From Blastobasis lacticolella (Eukaryota > Arthropoda > Insecta > Lepidoptera > Blastobasidae), in assembly GCA_905147135.1 (NCBI GenBank), contig LR990056.1:2056001-2120000 (forward strand): DNA of 64,000 nucleotides, read 5' to 3'. Each line of letters starts with the position of its first letter. Position 1 is the stretch's first letter. Shown here in pieces: positions 56,348-64,000 of the stretch. A model generated the notes under the pieces. The model ran no database searches and was not told where the DNA came from. It saw only the letters and a program-made list of their open reading frames with translations. A program made the translations under genes and the position numbers.

Positions 56348-57836
56348 TATAATGTTGTTTAAATGAATTTAAACATTGTTTTACTATACAAAAACCTAGT
56401 ATACCCCATAGCATAGTGTATATGTACATAGCTAAACTAGTTTCTAACACTCCTGGGTAGAAAAAAAATTACAAACTGAATAACAAATTTAAATGTGCTT
56501 TGGCTAGGCCAGCATGGAATTCCGTAACTTTTGATTATATGGATCAAAAGTCTTATCAATTATAGATAAGAAAAACTAATTGTCGGAGTGCTATTGGTTT
56601 TTCAGTTCTAACTGTCATGGGCTGAATTATGAAACAGAAAATGCTGTCTATTAAGACAAATGTCAGTTTTCTTGGAGATTTCTTGGAGATTTGTATGGTT
56701 GGTGGTAGTCAGTTCAAAGAATAAAGTTAAGTACAGAAGAAATGCAGAGTATATATTAGAATTTGTTGTGGACTTCATCCACTGGCAAGCAGAGTAGTTA
56801 CCAATATGCCTTGAGGGATGGTTTGAGCATATAGGTACCTTTGTTAGTCTAAGGAGTGTCAGCAATTTTACAAAAGATTGTCATGAATTAACAGCATATT
56901 TTCCGTTTTTAACAACAATTTATACCAATTGATATAACTATGTGAGGTATGTCAAGAGTTTGAAGGCTATAAATACTTAAATTAAACCAATCAGATGATG
57001 AAATAGATAATAGTATTAATTTAAGAATAATTATGTATGAAATAATTAGGTACCTACATAAGCCAAACAAAATTAATATAATACTAAACAGTTTTTAGGA
57101 AAAAAAATAATTTCCATGAAAATATCTTTATAATATTATAACAAGATGGAAAGTGCTACACTCAAGATTATTCGGGACAATATCTGTCAGGTCAGTTATT
57201 TATAACACAATATGAATAAGTACTTAAATAATATAAGTCATTACTAATAAAATAACTCTGTATAAAATAATTTTCTAGATTTAATTTCAGTTATCCTGTT
57301 AAAGTAGGTACTAATGCATAGTACCTAGTAATGTATATGATAATGGTCATATATGAAATGAAGTAAGTAATTAACAAACACTTCACATTCAAGACTGATT
57401 TTCTATTATAGTTTTGAATAGTTTTAGTCCTAGAATTGCTGAATAGAATATTTGACAAAATTCCAAGCACACATGGCGTGAAGTTGTACAGCTATGTAGG
57501 TACATGATACCAAAAAACTTTCACAAACATTATGTGGAGGGCGTAGGGTCGAAAAAATTTGCACAGGAGTTTAGCTCATAAGCATGGAACTTTATTTTTC
57601 ATCTAAACGGTTTCAAAACATATCTGCAGGTTTATATTAACTTAAGTTCTTATTGGATGAACTTTTATAAACAAATTAGAATCGGTACATAGTAGGTACT
57701 CAGTCAATATTAAAACAAGCAGGTAGATTGATTACATTCGGAAACAACATTACCCATCTTATACTACTTCGAATGGTATCGAAAATAGAATATTTTTAGG
57801 CCTTTTAAGTACCGGTCAGCGTAAATATTTACTTAC
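56348..57836. other. Stretch with no recognised gene
   Basis: AT-rich, with few repeats recognised and no coding signal on either strand. Confidence 0.4.
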
Positions 57837-58110
57837 TTGAGTTGAGCGTACTTTACTCCGAACTCTGAAGGGTCTGGGCAATCCAAACACTGTTAGCTGG
57901 AAGCTAAGCACTAAACACAGATAATTCACAAATTCCTTGCATTATAACCACATAACAGAACACGAAATCCAAGTGTACACTATTATCACAAATGTATTTA
58001 ACAAAAAACACTGATGATTACACGAAATTACATCTTCAACATTCTTCAAACACACAAACAGACTGACTGACCGAACCGACCGACCATGGAATTCAGTGAA
58101 CTGACCGAAT
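57837..58110 (-). promoter_or_regulatory. Candidate non-coding first exon and start site, minus strand
   Basis: Read on the minus strand, TCAGT-type initiator motifs near 58095-58060 (CGGTTCGGTCAGTCAGTCTG) are followed by 5' UTR-like DNA without long ORFs. The stretch ends at CTCAACTCAA|GTAAGT, where GTAAGT is a perfect donor at 57836-57831. A minus-strand upstream exon is required by the acceptor before the myosin start exon at 19231, so this could be it, with a 38 kb intron. Transcript evidence is needed to link them. Confidence 0.35.
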
Positions 58111-58429
58111 GAAATGAATAGGTACTGAATTTGACAGATGTCGATGTCGATAACCGTATCGCGTTCGTAACGAAACGTACCCACAAGTGTCGCGTTCTGC
58201 GTAAAATAGAGCGCAATGTAGTTTGAAAACCAAAAAAGTTTCGCTGCTTTGCGAATGGCTTGAGCCAAAAGGTAGCTTCATACTTTTTAACTTGGTTGAT
58301 TAATACACCACGTCTAGCACCATCTAGCATGACCAAAAAGTAACATTTGTTACTACTATTGCGCTACAGATGGGGCCAGTTTTTCGACTTGCACCATCTA
58401 GCGGTAAGTAGCGACACCACCGACACCAT

Positions 58430-58620
58430 CATGTCATTGTTAAGTCAAAGTCAAAATAGTTGACTGAATCTGACAGTTTCTGTCACGCACGCATGCCACT
58501 GTTTTTGTTTGGTTTGGTTGTTGTTGGGTTAACTCGAACATTTCGATCAATCACCCCAAGAAAATAGTTAAGAGAATTAATTTATTACAGGGAATTCAGG
58601 TTGGAAGGTAAAGGGTTTAT
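58430..58620 (+). promoter_or_regulatory. Candidate divergent promoter or first exon, plus strand
   Basis: The sequence changes to CpG-containing, GT-rich DNA. A donor-like GGAAG|GTAAAG at 58608 follows AATTCAGGTTGGAAG. With the minus-strand exon at 57837-58110 this resembles a head-to-head promoter. Confidence 0.3.
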
Positions 58621-58737
58621 TTCATAGTTTGTGTTGTGGTTGGGGTTTTGTTTGGGGCAGGTAGGTTAGATTGGGGGATCCTATTGGATTGGTCGGTGGC
58701 GATGTCTTGTCCTTCCAAAGGATCTTTCAAAAAACGG

Positions 58738-58941
58738 AATCGCTATTTGTACATCGTACACTGAATGAAATCCGCTTAAGACCGGGTGAATGACGTACAG
58801 AAAAGACCGAAAGCAGGTGACAGCAGATGTCAACTATCAAATCGCTATTTGTACATCGTACACTGAATGAAATCCGCTTAAGACCGGGTGAATGATGTAC
58901 ACGAAAGAGCCGAAAGCAGGTGACAGTGACAGCTATTCTAT
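58738..58941. repeat. 102 bp tandem duplication
   Basis: AATCGCTATTTGTACATCGT starts at 58738 and 58840, and the copies stay alike through GAAAGCAGGTGACAG with a few changes. The second copy abuts the candidate coding exon. Confidence 0.9.
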
Positions 58942-58946
58942 GACAG

Positions 58947-59140
58947 GCGACAGGAGGTGGTCGTACGTGCGTGAGGAACGACATCATCGCGCAAGACCTC
59001 CGTAGTCCGGCAGATGACAAGTTCGTCCGTATGTTGGCGCGTCAAATATTCGATCCTAACGATCACGGGCGCGACCACACGTCAACGGCATCGCCCCGCA
59101 CCATGCCCCGCGAGCTGCTGCGTTCCCCGTCCTTGAACGG
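58947..59140 (+). CDS. Candidate coding exon, unrecognised protein
   Basis: One frame is open from after TGA at 58941 to a splice donor AACGG|GTGAGC at 59140/59141, with an in-frame stop only inside the intron. It reads NDIIAQDLRSPADDKFVRML, then ARQIFDPNDHGRD and RTMPRELLRSPSLNG. Composition is protein-like and GC-rich, with charged and SP-containing segments; the exon ends in phase 2. The first in-frame ATG is 59031; TATGACAG before 58947 is a possible acceptor. I do not recognise the family. A downstream acceptor is uncertain (GACTCACAG ends at 59257), and joining there does not give a convincing frame. Confidence 0.4.
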
Positions 59141-60102
59141 GTGAGCCGGCCTCCGCTCCCCGTTAACTATCGGCACATCACGACTGCCTCCACTGGAAAG
59201 CGGTCACCCAAAGTTTGTCCCATTCTAGATGCAGCCTGGACACGGGGACCGACTCACAGGCGCGCAGACCTCCCGACAAGTTCTTTAATCTGCAGACGAA
59301 TAAGAAATTCCATGCGCTCTGTTATACATGGGGGTTAGAGCATACCAATGGGTGCAATTCAAAAGAACTTAGACCAATCGAGAAAAGGCACCCGGGTGGC
59401 CTACAATACGAGTTCCATAAAAGGTTGGCGTGGTCTTCAAGTAAATCCATCCATAATGAATTCCGAACAGGCTGGTTATGAACTGGACTAAGTTACCACA
59501 AAGTGTTATGACAGTGTCATCAGTGAACTCGTACAAAACAAACTAGACAATTGGTTGAAGTTCAATAAACAATCTGTGTATTGAAGTGAATTTGATGTGA
59601 CTTTCAACAGTGCATGAAATAGACTCATCATCGTTTGGGTTTGTTTCTAGTCAAGTCTACAAGTTTGTATCTCTTACTAATTTAAACACATGCAATAGAA
59701 CTATATATTTTGAGTCAATACAATAAAAATGTAGTAGAAAATATATATTGCTGTAATAAAATGATATATGCCCCTGGTCTACAGAGGTATTATCTTGCAT
59801 AAAATTAGTCACAACAAGCTCTTTAAGCAAAAGAGTACTTATTTATTATTATTTATGTTTTACATAGTGTTTGTTAATGTTTAGACATACCTACAAACAG
59901 TATACATATTATGACATTAATCGACTTTCATAGTAACCTCCGATAGCTGATATACATACCTTTTCCTTACAAATTAATTTTTTATGAAATGATTACTAGG
60001 TAGATTACTTTATATTGCTATTTATTTAATAAGAAAAAAATAAAAAAACTTTTTATAAACATGATTTATTTTATGTTTACACCACAGTAATGAGGCTCCA
60101 AT
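59141..60102. other. Stretch downstream of the candidate exon
   Basis: The plus strand is open from 59215 to 59481 (RPPDKFFNLQTNKKFHALCY and on), with no motif I know. From 59500 it is AT-rich and empty. Confidence 0.3.
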
Positions 60103-60330
60103 GGAGCGTTGGTGGCAGAGTAGTTAAGGTATCTTAATCATAAGTGAGAGCTACCGGCTTCAAATCCCACTGCGTACCAATGACACTTTTCTGCATTATG
60201 TACATTAGTTGAATATCAACTGATGCTCTTATGGTGGTGGAAAATATAGTGATGAACACAGACAGACAGACAGTCACAGAGGTCAGATGGGAGTTGCTCA
60301 TGATGAGATCATGGTCAAGGCAGGTTAATA
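60103..60330 (+). mobile_element. SINE S2, diverged
   Basis: Head GGAGCGTTGGTGGCAGAGTA, body CATTAGTTGAATATCAACTGATG, then a compressed 3' part (GAGATCATGGTCAAGGCAGG). Confidence 0.7.
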
Positions 60331-60807
60331 TAAACCATCCAAGAGGAGAGAGAAGAAAGAATTAGAATAATCAAGCATTGATTTATAATTATACATACCT
60401 ACACACACACACTCAAGCCCATATGCCATAGGGGTAGGCAGATACTATTGAGTGCCACATGCTACAATCCTGAAACACCACTCTTGCAGCCTAGGGGCCA
60501 TCTGCCGACCATTCTTTCTGTGATGTCTATCTGATTACTTAAATATAATTTACTGATAAAGTTTGAGATATAACATATAGATCACTTCATAAAATCTCCC
60601 ACAGTTATTATCCATGTGCAGTTTGGATCTTTGTGAATATTCAACTATTCACATTTATCCAGGGCTAAAAGTATAGATCCCTAAAAATAAATAGTGTAGC
60701 TCCCTATTAAATCAGGTTAGTATTTTTCCTCTAAAATACAGTAATAGTAAATTGAAACAAATAAAATCAACTTGTACATCTTTAGGCACTGGTATGGCAT
60801 CTTTAGG

Positions 60808-61671
60808 CACTGGTACGAGAATCAGGTCAACTGCGTCAGATGGGGAGAGGAGCGGTCGGAGGAGTATAGGGTGAAGTGTGGGGTGAGGCAGGGGGGATTG
60901 ACCTCGCCCAGGCTCTTTAACCTCTACGTCGATCGGCTGGTCCGCGAGCTTAGCAGCATGCATGCGGGATGTTCCATCGATGGAGTTAAAGTCAATAACA
61001 TCAGTTACGCGGACGATATGGTGCTGCTGAGCCCGTCGATCAGTGGGCTCCGGGGGTTGTTGAACGCGTGCGAGGCCTATGCCGAAAGTCATGGGTTGAA
61101 ATACAACACTACTAAAAGTGAGCTATTGGTTTTCGCTGCGGGCAGTAACTCTCCGCGAGAGGTGCCTCCAGTCAAGCTTTGCGGGACTGCGTTGACGAGA
61201 GTCAAACAGTTCAAGTACCTGGGCCACATTGTGACAGAGGACCTGAAAGATGACCAGGACATTGAGCGCGAACGTAGAGCGTTGGCGGTCAGAAGCAATA
61301 TGCTTGCCCGTAGGTTTGCTCATTCGTCGGAGCAGGTGAAGATTACTCTCTTCAAGGCATATTGCCAATCTTTTTATACTAGCAGCCTATGGGTGAGATA
61401 CACGCAGAAGACCTATAACGCTCTGCGTGTTCAGTACAATAATGCTTTCAGGATGTTGTTGCGACTGCCGTGGCGCTGCAGCGCCTCTGGCATGTTTGCC
61501 GAGGCGCGAACAAATGATTTTTATGCGATAATACGCAGAAAAGTATTCTCCCTGATGAACAGAGTTTGCGGCAGTCGCAACACCATCCTGAGGGCTGTGG
61601 CAGGTAAGTGCGAGTGTCCCATTAGCCACCACTGGACGACTGTACTGAGACAGCATCCGTTCACGAGATAG
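60808..61671 (+). pseudogene. 5'-truncated LINE with readable reverse-transcriptase C-terminal half
   Basis: The open frame reads WYENQVNCVRWGEE, then GVRQGGLTSPRLFNLYVDRL (RT motif 4), NNISYADDMVLLSPS (catalytic YADD, motif 5), GLKYNTTKSELLVF and a FKYLGHIV block, then a thumb/C-terminal region ending RQHPFTR. A complete LINE ORF2 is around 900-1000 residues with an endonuclease at its start; only about 288 are here, so it is 5' truncated and inactive. The frame is undamaged, implying recent insertion. 3' UTR runs to about 61940 (CTGAAATAAATG), then (ATT)n to 61971. Clade not assigned. Confidence 0.85.
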
Positions 61672-61971
61672 GCAGTAGCTTCTGTACGACTTTGTTCTTA
61701 TGGTCCGCCATATTTCATTCATACATATATGTAATTATTACTGATTTATTGTGTATGTATTGACATGGTTAAATTTATGATTTTATGAAATTGTTTGACA
61801 TTTATATTTTTAGTTAATTGACATAAGTACGGAATTTGACATTGTTATTATTTTTATATTTTTGGTAATAAATTTAAATAGATGATAAATTGTAAGATTG
61901 TAAAATCTAAAAAGATATGGAATTGTAAATTCTGAAATAAATGATTATTATTATTATTATTATTATTATTG
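61672..61971 (+). repeat. LINE 3' UTR and ATT microsatellite tail
   Basis: AT-rich UTR with TAAATTTAAATAGATGATAA, ending ATTCTGAAATAAATG and about nine ATT units at 61943-61971. The same UTR end appears at 29285 and 20750 on the minus strand. Confidence 0.7.
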
Positions 61972-62316
61972 TGCCACATAGTCAGGTAGAGTATTATGTA
62001 GATTTACCTAAGAATTCAAGTATTATTGGCTTAACATTCCTTCAAAGCTCTATCCCAAATTTCTTAAATTGTATTTTCCGCACTTGAGGTTCATTTAAAT
62101 ATCCTTGTTTCTTTGATGCCGTATTTACACACATACACATATTTTTTTTGGAACAGGTATGCCAAAAAAACAACAACTACCATATTATTGAGAATTTTAT
62201 TTAGTTTGCTATTTTGTTCATTCTTGAGGATCATGATCATTTTTACTATATTTTTAGTTTTATATTTACATAACTCCTCCAACTCCTCCTAAACGGCTGG
62301 ACTGATCTGGAAAATT

Positions 62317-62350
62317 TAAGTGTATACTTGACAACTCAAGTATACACTTA
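62317..62350. repeat. Perfect hairpin, 15 bp arms
   Basis: TAAGTGTATACTTGA and TCAAGTATACACTTA are separated by CAAC. Confidence 0.9.
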
Positions 62351-62514
62351 CTCGAACCCGGTAGATAGCGTCGTGAGCGCTTTTTCATGAAAAACAATTT
62401 GCATAACAATTGGCAACATTGACAACATTTCAAAATTGGAAAAATATAGACTTAAAAATTTGAAGTATTTAAACTGGTCTGAAAAAAATGATTAAAAATA
62501 ATAATTTTGATATG

Positions 62515-62565
62515 GAAAGAGCAGAACACCACGCGGGATGAAGTCGCGCTGGGCCAGCTAGTTAT
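62515..62565 (+). repeat. Helitron-like 3' end
   Basis: CCACGCGGGATGAAGTCGCG followed by CTGGGCCAGCTAGT: a GC-rich hairpin-capable segment, then CTAG|T. Confidence 0.4.
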
Positions 62566-64000
62566 AGTAGGTATAATAATCGCATGCTCCTTGCTAGTCC
62601 CTATCTAGAAGTTCAGTTTCAAAATGTAGCTGATTTCGTCCTCAACATTTGGTTTGGTGCATTTGCAGCCGGCCGCTGACAAACACCAGCACAACGTTCT
62701 TCGTAATGTAGCTTCGTGTAATAGCGCACAGTGATTTTCTTTTCTTTACTGGCTAGCGCCATCGACGATCTCTGCTAAGCTAAACCCCAAAATGGTCATG
62801 TCTTGTTGCCCTGCGAGATATGACTCACAGAGATTGTAATAATACGGCTGAGTTCCTACGTAATGCAGTACGTTGCAGTAGCAGACTGAATTTTTGCCGT
62901 AGTAGTTTCCTTTCGTTTCAGCACGGAAGTTTATTATTGTCAACGCAATAATCTGCAATGTTTCGGTGTGTTTACAGTATTTACTGTGTGGCTATATAGA
63001 AACTGCCAATTTCAATGTAAAAGGGTAGGGATACTGTTGAAATCGAGGAATAAAGTTACGGAAAATAAGGAAATTTGGAAAAAGGGAATAATAGGATTTA
63101 TTGGTTCGATTTATCTGGATTTATCACTTATGGGAAAGGCAAAGGGACCTAGCCCATACAGCCAAGTCTTCCTTTATGAACTGTAATGCAAAAATATGTC
63201 CCAGCTTTAGGGACTCTGCTGAAAATATAATGTTCAATAACGCTTATTTCAAGGCTGCAGCTATTTCATGTTTTCAGTGGTCCTCGGCAAAAGTTTCGTC
63301 AAACATGTGGAGTATGCTAATTTGGTAGACGCTCTACATTCTCGCCTATTAGTGATGTAAAATGCGTCGATAGGTATGATATCGATTCATCGGTGTAATA
63401 TCGCTAACCAGGTACTTTCTGCTGCTGGTCAAGTGTACCCCGAACCTATTACGGGAAAAAGCACTAGAAACATAAATATAAAATCAATACATCGGTCATC
63501 GGATACATCAATATTTTTTCTGCGTAGCAGAACTGTATATAAAAAACTGTCTGTGTATGCATATTGTACATTTTGTTGGTAGTCGGTAAATTTACTTCTT
63601 TGCAAATTTTGTACATTTTTGGATTGACCTAAGAGAGAAGATTGACTATAAAGAATCACACTGATGTGATTCAGCACAAGGCGAGATGACAACAAATAAT
63701 CGAATGAATATCTCTACTTAGTCTATAAAATAGGCGAGACATGCCAAACATGCACGGATATACACGAATACTCTCTCTACATTCTCGTGATCCCGCGGAA
63801 TGACGAACATGAATGCTATAGATATATTGCGTGGATTGTCGATTTACATACCTATAAAATATTTTTATAGGTATGTAAAAATATTTATCAGTTACTTAGT
63901 CTAATGTTTTCAATTTCTTGTTTTTGGGGATGCGACGACCCACCGACATGATGGTAATGAATTTTGTAACGTTACGTCTTTTAGGAGAATGACGAAAGCC
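62566..64000. other. Right edge, no recognised gene
   Basis: 62746-62958 is open on the minus strand (NYYGKNSVCYCNVLHYVGTQ) without a known motif. A second strong hairpin lies at 63843-63879 (17 bp arms around TAT). No splice-framed exon is convincing. Confidence 0.35.

Noticed and set aside
58727..59020. 97-codon minus-strand ORF with an internal repeat
   Set aside because: Created by the 102 bp tandem duplication; the plus-strand frame has better exon signals.
59215..59481. 88-codon plus-strand ORF as a second exon of the unknown gene
   Set aside because: Its frame does not follow from the phase-2 donor at 59140 with the visible acceptor, and no motif supports it.
60452..60460. GTGCCACAT as the upstream half of a LINE target duplication (with 61972)
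   Set aside because: It lies about 350 bp upstream of the recognisable LINE start and the intervening DNA is not LINE-like, so it is probably chance.

Overview
This is eukaryotic nuclear DNA, almost certainly from a moth or butterfly. The two protein genes recognised are insect-like and AT-rich non-coding DNA surrounds them. Most of the window is interspersed repeats of kinds I associate with lepidopteran genomes: short retroposons ending in ATG-repeat tails, poly(A)-tailed LINE 3' ends, Helitron-like ends of the CTAGT type, and many small inverted-repeat DNA elements. Nothing prokaryotic, viral or CRISPR-like was seen. Species cannot be named from the sequence alone.

Genes. (1) The minus strand carries the first two coding exons of class XVIII myosin (MYO18A family; Drosophila Mhcl). 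The KE-rich start exon is at 19061-19231. The long exon ending in the PDZ domain is at 6684-7907. They join in phase across an 11.15 kb intron packed with repeats. The motor and tail must lie to the left of the window. (2) The plus strand carries an intronless 165-codon cyclophilin (peptidyl-prolyl isomerase) at 55717-56214, with every active-site residue present. (3) Around 57.8-59.2 kb there is a candidate divergent promoter: a possible non-coding first exon on the minus strand, which could belong to the myosin gene, and an open coding-like exon on the plus strand whose product I do not recognise.

Repeats by region. 0-6.6 kb: a LINE tail, a 1.25 kb element with 89 bp inverted ends, and a hAT element inserted into another copy of its own family. 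8-19 kb (myosin intron): two SINE families, MITE family A (about 257 bp) and MITE family B (about 390 bp), an R1-like LINE fragment and other LINE tails. 19-38 kb: SINEs and LINE ends, including a SINE lying between two 80 bp direct repeats. 38-49 kb is the densest mobile-DNA cluster. It holds a 3.1 kb element with about 1.05 kb inverted ends and an internal ORF, MITE B nested in MITE A, a hAT element filled with satellite-like repeats, a second hAT element with another inverted-repeat element inside it, and a LINE tail shared with the tRNA-type SINE. 50-64 kb: fewer repeats, cyclophilin, and a 5'-truncated LINE with a readable reverse transcriptase.

The genes do not form an operon or pathway. 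Target-site duplications and nesting allow several insertions to be ordered in time. Family labels S1-S4, R5, R6, MITE A and MITE B are local names used only in this annotation.
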